Positions 9,458 to 18,768 of a stretch of DNA of 64,000 nt are shown piece after piece (position 1 is the stretch's first letter; every line of letters begins with the position of its first letter). This stretch comes from Bacteroidota bacterium. GTDB taxonomy: Bacteria; Bacteroidota; Bacteroidia; Chitinophagales; Chitinophagaceae. The position numbers were made by a program, and so were the translations under genes. The DNA is taken from NCBI GenBank assembly GCA_026391455.1, contig JAPLEH010000010.1:62001-126000 (forward strand). Reading direction: 5' to 3'. The notes beneath the pieces are model-generated. The model did no database searches and had not been told where the DNA came from. It saw nothing but the letters and a program-made list of their open reading frames with translations.

Positions 9458-9460
9458 ACT

Positions 9461-10732
9461 ATGTCAAACTTAAAGATCAAAATATCCCTGTTCCTTAACT
9501 ATTTCGTTTTTGCTATTTTATTAAACAGTGTGGGCGTGGTAATCATGCAGGTGCAGGGAAATTTCGGCGTATCGAAAGGCTCCGCCAGTATTCTCGAAGC
9601 CTGCAAGGATCTCAGTATTGCGATCACTTCTTTTTTGGTGGCATCCTATGTGGTACGTATAGGGTATAAGCGCTCCATGCTGGTTGCGCTAGCCCTTGTA
9701 ACAGCTATTTGTCTGATGATGCCTTCTGCGGGAAGTTTTCTTAGCACTAAGTTATTGTTCATTACAGTAGGAGTGAGTTTTGCTTTAATAAAAGTCAGTG
9801 TATTTTCCACCCTTGGACTTGTTACAGCTAATAAAAAGGAGCATATCAGCCTCATGAGTTTTCTCGAGTCGTTTTTTATGATCGGGGTGTTAAGTGGCAA
9901 TTTTATTTTCAGTGCGTTTGTTGATAATGATCATCCGCAGTCTACGAGCTGGTTCAATGTATATTATATATTGGCAGGTTTGTCGGCAGTGGCTTTTGTG
10001 TTATTACTAACCACGCGTCTCGATGAGTCGAAAGTAAAGGAAGCCGAGCGTAAGGAAGTAAAAACGCTGGCTGATGACTTTTCCGGAATGCTAAAACTGA
10101 TCATATTGCCTTTAGTGGTTGTTTTTATTCTGAGTGCTTTCTTTTATGTACTGATCGAGCAAAGTATACAAAGCTGGCTGCCTACTTTCAATAAAGATGT
10201 GCTGAAATTGTCCAGCAGCCTGTCTATCCAGATGGCAGGCATTCTGTCTGCCTCGATTGCATTGGGAAGATTTCTTGCCGGACTACTGTTGCGGAAGCTG
10301 GATTGGCTGGTTGTATTGGTCGGTTGTGTTATTTCGGCTGCGGCACTGGTGTTAATTACCGTTCCGCTTACAAAAGGCATTTCGGTAACAGAAATCAAAA
10401 ACCTGTCTGATGTTCCAATGGTCGCTTTTGCATTTCCATTGATTGGTCTTTTTCTTGCTCCGATTTATCCGGCTATCAATTCTGTGATACTCAGCAACCT
10501 TCCTGCCCATAAGCATGCGGCCATGTCGGGACTGATAGTAGTATTCTCCGCATTGGGTGGCACCACAGGTTCCATCATTACAGGAAATATATTTGATAAA
10601 TACGGCGGGCAAACGGCATTTTACTTTTCACTGGCGCCTATGGTCATCCTGATTATTGTGCTCGTCATATTTAAACGACTTCAGCCAAAACTACCTCCTG
10701 TACCTTCGGCAGGTAATCCGGAAGGTCATTAA
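9461..10732 (+). CDS. MFS transporter, probably sugar
   Basis: A 423-residue integral membrane protein with about 12 hydrophobic helices. It has the MFS inter-helix motif (VVRIGYKRS after helix 2) and a second-half counterpart. The C-terminal half includes LAPIYPAINSVILSNL and ends in a soluble tail. It lies 100 bp after the LacI gene and 50 bp before the trehalase gene, all on the same strand. This context suggests uptake of glucose released by the periplasmic trehalase, but the exact substrate cannot be read from the sequence. The general form resembles the FucP/glucose-galactose and TsgA branches of the superfamily. Confidence 0.82.
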   Translation: MSNLKIKISLFLNYFVFAILLNSVGVVIMQVQGNFGVSKGSASILEACKDLSIAITSFLVASYVVRIGYKRSMLVALALVTAICLMMPSAGSFLSTKLLFITVGVSFALIKVSVFSTLGLVTANKKEHISLMSFLESFFMIGVLSGNFIFSAFVDNDHPQSTSWFNVYYILAGLSAVAFVLLLTTRLDESKVKEAERKEVKTLADDFSGMLKLIILPLVVVFILSAFFYVLIEQSIQSWLPTFNKDVLKLSSSLSIQMAGILSASIALGRFLAGLLLRKLDWLVVLVGCVISAAALVLITVPLTKGISVTEIKNLSDVPMVAFAFPLIGLFLAPIYPAINSVILSNLPAHKHAAMSGLIVVFSALGGTTGSIITGNIFDKYGGQTAFYFSLAPMVILIIVLVIFKRLQPKLPPVPSAGNPEGH

Positions 10733-10782
10733 AAGACACAACCGGTAAAATTGTTATGTACCTTAGTGGTATAAACAGCACT

Positions 10783-12372
10783 ATGAAAAAAATCCTGTTC
10801 ACCGGTATTTGTCTTTTATTCTTATTTTCATTAAACGCGCAAAAAGTGCAAACACCAGACCAACTTTACGGAGAACTTTTTACAGACGTACAACTTAGCC
10901 GCATTTTTCCGGACAACAAGACCTTTGTGGATTGTGTACCCAAACGGAAACCGGCTGCTATACTGGCCGATTACCGAAAGATCAAAAACAATCCGGCTAT
11001 CCGCTTTTCACTCCAGCTTTTTGTAGAAGAGAATTTTGAGATGCCTCCTTCCCCACCTGCTTTCAATTATTTTCAGCAGGAAAAAGATGTAACGGCACAT
11101 ATAAAAAACCTTTGGGGTAATTTAAAGCGCGAACAGGATAAATCTGTAGCGGGCTCATCGCTGCTTCCACTGCCCCATCCCTATATGGTACCGGGCGGGC
11201 GTTTCCGGGAGATCTATTATTGGGATTCGTATTTCACGATGCTGGGATTGAAAGAAAGTGGTGAAACAGAAACGATCCGTGATATGCTTGATAATTTTTC
11301 CTTTCTCATCAATACATATGGTCATATCCCCAATGGCAACCGGAGCTATTATCTCAGCAGGAGCCAACCGCCTTTTTTCAGTCTGATGGTACAATTGTAT
11401 GCATCTATCAAAGGAAAAGAAGCTTTTGCTGCTTACCTGCCGGCCATTGAAAAAGAATATAATTACTGGATGAATGGTTATGCTACTGTGAAAAAAGGTG
11501 CCGCTTTTAAAAAGCTGGTATGCCTTCCCGATGGCAGTAAACTGAACCGGTATTTCGATGAACTTTTCATTCCCCGTCAGGAAAGCTATGCAGATGATGT
11601 GGAGACCGCAGCAAAAAGCAAGCGGGATAAAAAGATCGTGTACAATAATCTACGTTCCGCAGCCGAAAGCGGTTGGGATTTCAGCAGTCGCTGGCTGGCC
11701 GATGATCAGGATCTGTCGAGCATAGAAACGGTGGACATCATTCCCATCGACCTCAATTGCCTGCTGTATAATACAGAAAGAATGCTGGCAGAGTATTATG
11801 AAAATGCCGGCGATAATAAGAAACGCGGTATGTACAATTCCCGGGCAGTAAAAAGGATGAATGCCCTGCAGCAATATTGTTTTAACAGTAAAGAAAAAAT
11901 CTATTACGATTACAACTGGAAAAAGAAAAAACAAACCGGGAAATTCACTCCGGCTGCATTTTTTCCCATCTGGCTGATGGCATCTCATCCGGAGTCGAAT
12001 GAAGCAAATGGCAAAGCGGCCGGTGAAAAACTGCAAAGCCTGTTATTAAAAGAAGGAGGTGTGCTGACAACTCCGGTTACCAATCACCAGCAATGGGACG
12101 CACCCAATGGCTGGGCACCGCTGCAATGGGTAGTTATAACGGCATTGGATAGGGCCAATCAAAAAGAGCTTGCTGCCAATATTGCCCGCCGGTGGATCAA
12201 ACTCAATGATGATGTATACCAGCGCACTGGTAAGCTGATGGAAAAATACAATGTAGTGGATACCCAACTGGAAGCCGGCGGTGGTGAATACCCCGGACAA
12301 GACGGGTTTGGCTGGACTAATGGTGTATTGCTGGCATTGATCGCTAAGTACGGCAAGCCCGCTGTTAAATAA
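10783..12372 (+). CDS. treA: Alpha,alpha-trehalase, GH37, periplasmic
   Basis: It hydrolyses trehalose to two glucose. I prefer the ATG at 10783 (MKKILFTG) over the ORF-track start at 10756, because it places the signal peptide (ending NA|Q) at the very N-terminus and gives 529 residues. Both GH37 signatures are present: PGGRFREIYYWDSY and QWDAPNGWAPLQW. The catalytic acid is the Asp of ESGWDFSSRW and the base is the Glu of GGGEYPGQDGFGW, as in the E. coli enzymes. The enzyme is about the usual length. It follows the MFS transporter by about 50 bp, forming a lacI-mfs-treA unit, and is convergent with the amylosucrase gene, 34 bp apart. Confidence 0.93.
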   Translation: MKKILFTGICLLFLFSLNAQKVQTPDQLYGELFTDVQLSRIFPDNKTFVDCVPKRKPAAILADYRKIKNNPAIRFSLQLFVEENFEMPPSPPAFNYFQQEKDVTAHIKNLWGNLKREQDKSVAGSSLLPLPHPYMVPGGRFREIYYWDSYFTMLGLKESGETETIRDMLDNFSFLINTYGHIPNGNRSYYLSRSQPPFFSLMVQLYASIKGKEAFAAYLPAIEKEYNYWMNGYATVKKGAAFKKLVCLPDGSKLNRYFDELFIPRQESYADDVETAAKSKRDKKIVYNNLRSAAESGWDFSSRWLADDQDLSSIETVDIIPIDLNCLLYNTERMLAEYYENAGDNKKRGMYNSRAVKRMNALQQYCFNSKEKIYYDYNWKKKKQTGKFTPAAFFPIWLMASHPESNEANGKAAGEKLQSLLLKEGGVLTTPVTNHQQWDAPNGWAPLQWVVITALDRANQKELAANIARRWIKLNDDVYQRTGKLMEKYNVVDTQLEAGGGEYPGQDGFGWTNGVLLALIAKYGKPAVK

Positions 12373-12406
12373 TCAATGACAGTAATACCTGATCATCTCT
12401 CTTGTA

Positions 12407-14356
12407 TTATGAAGCAGGTTCCAGCAGCAGAATTCCATAAGGCGGAATGATCAGGTGTTGCCTGTCATCCCCTACCTCATAAGTTTTTTCTTCCCAATGA
12501 TCGAAGAGACGGGCAGGTTTATCTCCATGCTCCTTGAATGCATACCAGGTAAGATAAGATGCCTTATTACTGAAATTGAAGACACAGTATAGCTTTTGAT
12601 CCCCTTCTGTACGGAGATAACCGGCCACATGGTCATTGTGGGGCGTCATCCAGATAAGGTTGCTCATGTCTTTTACCACAGGCAATTTTCTTCGTACAGC
12701 TATGAGGCGGCTGGTGGCGGAGAATACCCGGTTCTCAATACTACCGGTCTCGTATATGCGCTTATTTTTCTCCCAACTGATAACGGGGCGGTGCATCCAT
12801 CGGTTATCATAGCTTTTCCCGCTATCCTGCAGGTACGAATAATCATTGGTATACCCGGCCTCATCTCCATAAAATAGCATGGGAAGTCCGCCAAGAAAAA
12901 AGCTATGGGCCTGCATTAATATAATTTTTTGCACGGCCGTATTAATAGCAGCATCATCATTTTGCTCCAGCGCCGTTTCCAGGCCGCATAAAGAAGCCAG
13001 CGAGCCGCTGATACGGGCATCCCCGGTGCGCGGGTTGCTGGCAAACAGGGCACCTTTGGCAGTAGAGCCGTTGAATTCACCGGAATAATATTCTTTGAGA
13101 AAGCGCCGGTGTTCATACGGATTGTATCCTGCCTGTTGTATCATATAGTCATCATACCCCAGGCCGATATCGTCGTGGCAACGGGTATAGGTGATCCAGG
13201 ATGTGCCGTATGGTTTTTTTAATAATTCATGTTGGGCAGCGAGCATAACTTTAGTATCGCCAGTGGCCAGCATATCCCATTGCAGGGCCATATGGGTGGC
13301 ATTGTAGGCAAAATCACATTCTTTGGCCAGGTATTCACCCGTACCGAAATAATTCAGAATTTCTTTTGGTGCCACGATGGCTTCTCCGAGCAATGCCATA
13401 CCGGGTGTAGCCACTTCCACGCATTGTTTTATTAACCGCAGAATGGTGTGCGCCTGAGGTAAGTTTTGACAGGTGGTGCCGAGTTGTTTCCAGATGAATG
13501 CGGGTGCATCGATCCGCAATACATCCACGCCCAGATTGGCATAGAAAAAGATATTGTCGAGCATTTCGACAAATACGCGCGGGTTATTGTAATTCAGATC
13601 CCACTGGTATGTATGAAATACCGTCATCACCCATTTCTTCGATTCTTCGATATAGGTAAAACTACCGGGAGCCGCTTCCGGAAATACTTCGGGCATGGTC
13701 TTATCGTAAGCATCCGGAAGGCTGCGATCATTGTAGAAATAATAATAATCCTGGTATTCCTTGTCGCCTTTACGCGCTTTTACTGCCCACTCGTGCTGAT
13801 CGGATGTGTGATTAAGCACAATGTCGAGCATGAGGTACATATCCTTTTGCTGCATGGAGGCCTGCAGCGCTTTTAAGCGATCGAGGGTGCCAAACCGGGC
13901 TGCAACCTTACGAAAATCGGATACGGCATATCCACCGTCGCTGGCTTCGGGTGGGCTTTCGAAGAGTGGCATCAGGTGAAGAAAATTGACACCGAGTTCA
14001 TCAAAATAACTGAGTTTTTGTTCAAGCCCATCGAGATCGCCGCAAAAGCGATCCACATAGAGGCTCATTGCAGTGAGTTCATTACTGAGAAACCAATGTC
14101 CTTTTTTAATTTTTTCCGCATCCCGTTGTTTATGTAAGGCACTGCGTTCCCGATCGGCTTTTACTACCAATCGAATCAGTTGATTAAAATATTTTTCAGC
14201 CTCGGGGTGATGTTCATACAATTGCATATACAGGCTGAAGATATTGGCTGTATTGGCCATAAAGCGTGTATAGAATAAATTATCCTCGCCGCTGATATCG
14301 GTTCCTGCCTGCTGTATGGCTTCATTTACCTGCTGATGTAATCCGTAGTTATACAT
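12407..14356 (-). CDS. Amylosucrase (GH13 subfamily 4)
   Basis: A 649-residue GH13 enzyme that converts sucrose to alpha-1,4-glucan plus fructose, or hydrolyses it. Features typical of amylosucrase are the N-terminal helical domain (about 1-90), the DGGYAVSDFRKVAARFG block, the nucleophile in NLGVDVLRIDAPAFIWKQ, the acid/base Glu in LLGEAIVAP (amylosucrases have EAIVxP) and the HDD of TYTRCHDDIG. There is no signal peptide, so it is cytosolic. It stops 34 bp from the trehalase stop and is preceded, 3 bp away, by the fructokinase gene: the fructose released would be phosphorylated by its neighbour. A sucrose hydrolase of the same subfamily is the main alternative. Confidence 0.88.
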   Translation of the reverse strand: MYNYGLHQQVNEAIQQAGTDISGEDNLFYTRFMANTANIFSLYMQLYEHHPEAEKYFNQLIRLVVKADRERSALHKQRDAEKIKKGHWFLSNELTAMSLYVDRFCGDLDGLEQKLSYFDELGVNFLHLMPLFESPPEASDGGYAVSDFRKVAARFGTLDRLKALQASMQQKDMYLMLDIVLNHTSDQHEWAVKARKGDKEYQDYYYFYNDRSLPDAYDKTMPEVFPEAAPGSFTYIEESKKWVMTVFHTYQWDLNYNNPRVFVEMLDNIFFYANLGVDVLRIDAPAFIWKQLGTTCQNLPQAHTILRLIKQCVEVATPGMALLGEAIVAPKEILNYFGTGEYLAKECDFAYNATHMALQWDMLATGDTKVMLAAQHELLKKPYGTSWITYTRCHDDIGLGYDDYMIQQAGYNPYEHRRFLKEYYSGEFNGSTAKGALFASNPRTGDARISGSLASLCGLETALEQNDDAAINTAVQKIILMQAHSFFLGGLPMLFYGDEAGYTNDYSYLQDSGKSYDNRWMHRPVISWEKNKRIYETGSIENRVFSATSRLIAVRRKLPVVKDMSNLIWMTPHNDHVAGYLRTEGDQKLYCVFNFSNKASYLTWYAFKEHGDKPARLFDHWEEKTYEVGDDRQHLIIPPYGILLLEPAS

Positions 14357-14359
14357 ATT

Positions 14360-15313
14360 CTATTTAAAAATATCGCTGCTTAAATGTTTAAATGCTTCCA
14401 TAGCACCCAGGTATTCGCAGGTGCGCGCACCGGCCTTATTACCATTGCGGATGATGGCAGCCCAGGCGTCGGGAGTAAGGGTTTTTATTTCCTGCATGGA
14501 TTTGCCTGCCAGTTGAAATAGTACGGCTCCCACAAAAGCATCTCCGGCACCGGTAGTGTCCACCGGTTTTACTTCAATACTGTTTATTATCTGTGTCTGC
14601 CCATTGAGCCCGAGCAGGGTGCCTTCTTTTCCTAATGTAATGGCGAATACTGCGCTGGTGCGTTCGAGGAAATCATGTGCTGCATCCGTTACAGTGGATC
14701 TGCCGGTGAGCATCATGGCTTCTTCGTCGCTCACTTTGAAGAAATGACAGCTATTCAGAAAATTCCAGCTCTGGTCTTTGAAGGATTGCTGATCATGCTG
14801 AAATAACAAATGCCTGTAATTAGGATCGAAGCTGATCAGTATGTCCTGCTGCAATGATTTCTGCAACAGGCTCTGATAAGCCGCCTGTAGTGGCCCGGGC
14901 AGAAATCCGGTGGCTGACCCAAAATGAACTACTGCAAATTCAGCCAGATCGATATAGTCTACTTCATCCCGGCTGAGTTGACCGTCGGCACCGCGGTTAA
15001 AATAAAAATCACGTTCACCATTTTCCATGAGTGATACGAACGCAAATGTGGTAAAATGGGATTCATCCTGCAGCATCCATTTCGTGGATACACCGAAGGA
15101 TTTCATCACATCAATGAGGTGCTTTCCAAAGGGATCGATGCCTACTTTGGCAGCCAATTCCACTTCACCACCAAGTGCGGCAATGGCAGCAGCCACATTG
15201 GTGGGGGCGCCTCCGGGCTTTTTCAAAAAATTCTCTCCGTCTGATAAAGCTTTTCCTTTATCGGTACAGATCATATCGATCAGTGCTTCGCCGATGCAAA
15301 GTATTTTATGCAT
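14360..15313 (-). CDS. Fructokinase, PfkB family
   Basis: A 317-residue PfkB-type kinase from MHKILCIGEALIDM. I reject the ORF-track start at 15364 because it would overlap the upstream MFS gene. The N-terminal GGAPTNVAAAIAALGG block and the C-terminal DTTGAGDAFVGAVL (anion hole and catalytic Asp) are intact. It should phosphorylate fructose to fructose 6-phosphate in the cytosol. It sits between a sugar-porter MFS gene (10 bp upstream) and the amylosucrase gene (3 bp downstream), in a compact operon for sucrose use. A related hexose or 2-keto-3-deoxygluconate kinase activity is possible, but the amylosucrase partner favours fructose. Confidence 0.88.
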   Translation of the reverse strand: MHKILCIGEALIDMICTDKGKALSDGENFLKKPGGAPTNVAAAIAALGGEVELAAKVGIDPFGKHLIDVMKSFGVSTKWMLQDESHFTTFAFVSLMENGERDFYFNRGADGQLSRDEVDYIDLAEFAVVHFGSATGFLPGPLQAAYQSLLQKSLQQDILISFDPNYRHLLFQHDQQSFKDQSWNFLNSCHFFKVSDEEAMMLTGRSTVTDAAHDFLERTSAVFAITLGKEGTLLGLNGQTQIINSIEVKPVDTTGAGDAFVGAVLFQLAGKSMQEIKTLTPDAWAAIIRNGNKAGARTCEYLGAMEAFKHLSSDIFK

Positions 15314-15323
15314 GTGTTTATAT

Positions 15324-16640
15324 TTAATGTCCGACTGTACGATCCATTTTTTCCAATGCCACACCTTTTGTTTCCGGCATCATTTTCCAAACAAACAGCA
15401 ATTGGAATACCATCATTACGGCAAAGAATCCGAAAATCTTTGCACCTCCTATATTCGGGTTTCCTGCAAAAAAAGGAAAGGTTTGTGAAATGACTGCTGC
15501 GAAAACCCAGTGCGTCAAACACCCGAAGGAGGTACCGGCTGCACGCACGGAATTCGGGAATATTTCCGAAAGGAATACCCATATTACGGAACCCTGTCCG
15601 ATGGCATGTGCGGCTATGAAGAGGAATACAAAAATGGTAATACCGCCATGTATATAGCCGGCGAAAGCCAATGACATCAATGTGAGTGAAATGATATACC
15701 CCACAGAGCCGATATACATGAGGGTGCGGCGACCACTGCGGTCGATGAGGTACCATCCCAATACTGTAAAGAGAAAATTAATGATACCTATACCTGCGCT
15801 GGAAAGAAACGCAGCATTGGTACCGAGCCCTGCCATTTCAAATACACGTGGTGCGAAATAAATAATTGCATTGATACCAGAAGCCTGGTTGAAGAAGGCC
15901 AGTAAAAAAGCGAGTAATAATGGTTTTGAAAATTTTCCTGAAAAGAGCGATTCCTTCTTTTGCTGTACCTGTGCAGATTGCCTTATTTCAGCAATGATCT
16001 CATCGGCCGGTGCGCCACTTGCTTCAAATACTTTCCGGGCGCCTGCTTCATCATTGCGATAGAGGATGAGCCATCTCGGGCTTTCGGGCGTAATGAACAT
16101 TAATAATGTAAAAGCCAGTGAAGGCAATGCGATAATACCGAGCATATATCGCCAGTCGTTTTCGCCACCCACTCCCCGCAGGAGATAATTGACCAGGTAA
16201 GCGAGCAAGATACCACTCACTACATTGATCTGAAAAGCAATGCCCATTTTACCGCGGTGCTGTGGTGGGGCTATCTCAGAAATAAACATCGGTGCCACTA
16301 CAGAGGAAGCACCAATACTGAGGCCTCCCAGGAAACGAAAGAACATGAATGTGTATACATCATTGGCTAATGCACTGCCGATCGATGATACGAGAAACAC
16401 CAACCCGATTGCGATCAGTGTTTTCTTTCTGCCGAACCGATTAGCCGGTACACCGCCAAATCCGGCACCAAACACAGTCCCGTAGAGTGCCATGGCGATA
16501 GCCGTCCCGTGCATCCATTTGCTGAGGCCCCATAGTTGCTGAATGCGTTGTTCGGCCCCGGAAATATTCGCTACGTCCATCCCAAAAAGCAATCCGCCTA
16601 GTGCAACGGTGATGGACCACAGGATCAGTTTTTTATTCAT
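15324..16640 (-). CDS. Sugar porter-family MFS transporter
   Basis: A 438-residue protein of the sugar porter (SP) branch. It shows the family signatures NRFGRKKT after helix 2, PESPRWL after helix 6, GINAIIYFAPRVFE in helix 7, DRSGRRTLM between helices 8 and 9, and PETKG after helix 12. It is expected to import a monosaccharide or disaccharide by proton symport across the inner membrane. Its stop is 10 bp from the fructokinase start, so fructose or sucrose are reasonable candidates. Upstream of it lies a short GH13-like coding remnant (16710-16784) and then the disaccharide transporter gene, so the operon probably once held another enzyme here. Confidence 0.9.
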   Translation of the reverse strand: MNKKLILWSITVALGGLLFGMDVANISGAEQRIQQLWGLSKWMHGTAIAMALYGTVFGAGFGGVPANRFGRKKTLIAIGLVFLVSSIGSALANDVYTFMFFRFLGGLSIGASSVVAPMFISEIAPPQHRGKMGIAFQINVVSGILLAYLVNYLLRGVGGENDWRYMLGIIALPSLAFTLLMFITPESPRWLILYRNDEAGARKVFEASGAPADEIIAEIRQSAQVQQKKESLFSGKFSKPLLLAFLLAFFNQASGINAIIYFAPRVFEMAGLGTNAAFLSSAGIGIINFLFTVLGWYLIDRSGRRTLMYIGSVGYIISLTLMSLAFAGYIHGGITIFVFLFIAAHAIGQGSVIWVFLSEIFPNSVRAAGTSFGCLTHWVFAAVISQTFPFFAGNPNIGGAKIFGFFAVMMVFQLLFVWKMMPETKGVALEKMDRTVGH

Positions 16641-16709
16641 GTGATTATTTTACTTTGAGTTTACCATTTTCTCTATTCGCAATACGATCATTTCGATCAG
16701 TCTATATTA

Positions 16710-16784
16710 TTATTCCACGATGATGGCTTCGTATGATATCAGGCTGCCACCCTGCGAAGGATCTGAATAATTATGAATCAACAT
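16710..16784 (-). pseudogene. Short remnant resembling the C-terminus of a GH13 glucosidase
   Basis: In the 172-bp gap between two transporter genes, the minus strand encodes 24 residues from ATG 16784 to TAA 16710 (MLIHNYSDPS...LISYEAIIVE). The pattern [VL]L-x-NYS ... PYEA-x-V at the extreme C-terminus is what I know from GH13 alpha-glucosidases and oligo-1,6-glucosidases, which are common partners of such sugar transporters. There is an in-frame TAA just before the ATG, so the rest of the gene is gone. The identification rests on a short match and is tentative; a chance small ORF is the alternative. Confidence 0.35.
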
Positions 16785-16812
16785 TTCTTATTGCAATTCG
16801 CCAATATATAAA

Positions 16813-18558
16813 TTAATGTCCGCCACCGGCCGGTAATGCCACATCATCGCTGACCTTGGTCGATTTGATCAATAAAGTACAGAGTGCCGCAATGAGTAAC
16901 AATGCGCCGGCAAAGAGCACCGCTTTGGTGGAATCATTATTTAAGAAATGTTTCATTACATAGCCGAATGTGGTGGTCTGGATGAACATGGGGATCACGA
17001 TCATCATATTGATGATACCCATGTACACGCCATATTTTTCTTTGGGAATATTGTTTACGACCATCAGGTAGGGAATTCCCATCATACTGGCCCATCCAAT
17101 ACCAAAGCCGGTAATGGCCACATAAAACAAGATGAGTTGGTGTACTTGTGAAAAAACGAGGAAACCGGTACCTGCCAGCAGGAGACAAACAAAATGTACA
17201 TATTTAGCGCTGATCTTTTTGGCCAGCCATACCAATCCAAATGCTACTATGAAAGTGATGATATTGTACCATCCGTTGATGCCGCCGGTAGCAGACACGG
17301 CCTTCTCATACTTTTTATTATTTGCGTCCACACTTTCAATCAATGGTAAATCGGTCTCGTTGAACCCTGTTGGTGTTACTCTGTTTTTCCAGTTGGCATA
17401 TAAAGCTGCGGCAGACAGATCGTTGCTGAGTTCTTTTTTCTCATCCAGCTTATTGGTCACTGCGTATTGTTTGATCCCATCTCTGAATGTGGCATAGCCT
17501 TTCATGACCGAATCCTGTTGCGGGTTGAGTTCTTTATATTCCCAACCGTATGCATTGCGGGCTACGGCCTTGGATGAGTTTTGCCAATAGCAAAACAGGG
17601 CATACCATTGAAACAGGTATACCAGTGCCAACAGCCACATTACCCGGGGCATGGTTTTTATCGTTTCCACTATTTCGAGAAATGGAGTTAATACACCGCG
17701 CAAAACTTTTATCAATGCGTTATCCGGGAATTTTTTTATGATATAGTATAAAAATGTAACCCAGATAAAACAGATCGGCAACAGGAGCAGGCTGAGCAAT
17801 TCACCATTGATGGTATTTTTCAGCAGTTGCCGGATCACAATGGGGCCAATGGCAATGGCCACCAATACACTGATGATCTGAAAAAGCGGGTGTGGTTTGT
17901 CTTTATTGTACTCCCGAATCTCTTTTATTTCTTCATCGGTTGGAGGTATCTCTGGCGTGGTTTTCATGCTCCACCATACGGTTGCGATGGAGCAGATCGC
18001 TCCCAGTATAAAGGATGCGAACACCCAATTGGGCAGTTTACCGGTTTTTCCTAAAATCATCATTGGGAAAAAGAGGAGTGACAAATTAGCCAGTGTCTGT
18101 CCGAGGCCAGTAAAAAAACTCTGCGCCTGAAACCCGGTACCTTGTTGTGAGCTATCCAGTTTGTCGGCCACAAATGCCCGGTAGGGCTCCATGGCCGTAT
18201 TGTTGCCTATGTCCAGTATCCACAATAAACCTACCGCCATCCATAGAGAGCTGCTGAAGGGAAAGAAAAACAAGGCGATACTGCATAGAATAGCACCAAT
18301 GAAAAAATAGGGTTTTCTTCTGCCCCAGGTCGGATGCCAGGTCTTATCGCTGAGGGCCCCGATAATGGGTTGAATGATGAGCCCGGTGAGCGGGCCGGCG
18401 AGGTTCAGCAGGGGTATTTCATCGGGTCTTGCTCCCAGAAAATCATAAATGGGATTGACGGCGCTTTGTTGTAATCCAAAGCTGTATTGAATACCAAAAA
18501 AACCGAGATTCATGTTAATGATCTGCCAGAAACTCAGTCGGGGTTTGGTAAAGTTCAT
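16813..18558 (-). CDS. Disaccharide transporter of the GPH/SUT (SLC45-like) MFS type
   Basis: A 581-residue MFS protein. The ORF-track start at 18564 is a TTG; I use the ATG at 18558 (MNFTKPRLSFWQII). The N-terminal half has the sucrose/maltose transporter blocks FFGIQYSFGLQQSAVNPIY, GPLTGLIIQPIIGALSDKTW and WGRRKPYFFIGA. A loop of about 90 residues rich in charged residues lies between helices of the second half (about residues 345-440), which is usual in Bacteroidota members. Expected cargo is sucrose, maltose or a related disaccharide, which would supply the cytosolic amylosucrase downstream. Candidate LacI sites lie 2 bp and about 75 bp upstream. Confidence 0.88.
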   Translation of the reverse strand: MNFTKPRLSFWQIINMNLGFFGIQYSFGLQQSAVNPIYDFLGARPDEIPLLNLAGPLTGLIIQPIIGALSDKTWHPTWGRRKPYFFIGAILCSIALFFFPFSSSLWMAVGLLWILDIGNNTAMEPYRAFVADKLDSSQQGTGFQAQSFFTGLGQTLANLSLLFFPMMILGKTGKLPNWVFASFILGAICSIATVWWSMKTTPEIPPTDEEIKEIREYNKDKPHPLFQIISVLVAIAIGPIVIRQLLKNTINGELLSLLLLPICFIWVTFLYYIIKKFPDNALIKVLRGVLTPFLEIVETIKTMPRVMWLLALVYLFQWYALFCYWQNSSKAVARNAYGWEYKELNPQQDSVMKGYATFRDGIKQYAVTNKLDEKKELSNDLSAAALYANWKNRVTPTGFNETDLPLIESVDANNKKYEKAVSATGGINGWYNIITFIVAFGLVWLAKKISAKYVHFVCLLLAGTGFLVFSQVHQLILFYVAITGFGIGWASMMGIPYLMVVNNIPKEKYGVYMGIINMMIVIPMFIQTTTFGYVMKHFLNNDSTKAVLFAGALLLIAALCTLLIKSTKVSDDVALPAGGGH

Positions 18559-18560
18559 AA

Positions 18561-18644
18561 GCAATCGTTTAGATTGGTAAAATACAAAAAAGCACTCTGT
18601 ATCTTCTGTGTAAAGTTGAAGATGGGCAATGTTGCAAACGTTTG
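18561..18644 (-). promoter_or_regulatory. LacI-type operator candidates upstream of the disaccharide transporter
   Basis: CAAACGTTTG at 18635-18644 is a perfect 10-bp CG-centred palindrome of the LacI-operator type. A second, weaker site GCAATCGTTT (18561-18570; AAACGATTGC on the coding strand) abuts the start codon. The 12-mer CGATTGCTTATG spanning the start is shared exactly with the susC gene (31688-31699 on the + strand complement). Two LacI regulators are encoded in the same region. Confidence 0.5.
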
Positions 18645-18708
18645 TTGTTGGGAAAAAACAAGCATCGTTTTCTTATCCTGCTGCAATGGGCTTCCTATCC
18701 CAAACTGA

Positions 18709-18738
18709 TTGCCGGATATGCCTGCTTGCTTATTTTTG
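18709..18738 (+). promoter_or_regulatory. Bacteroidota-type promoter of the GyrI-domain gene
   Basis: TTG (18709-18711), 19-bp spacer, TATTTTTG (18731-18738) matches the -33 / -7 consensus TTTG / TAnnTTTG. The predicted start of transcription is near 18745, 24 bp before the ATG at 18769. Confidence 0.55.
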
Positions 18739-18768
18739 TTTACCCGGTCAATAAACGGTTATTAACTG

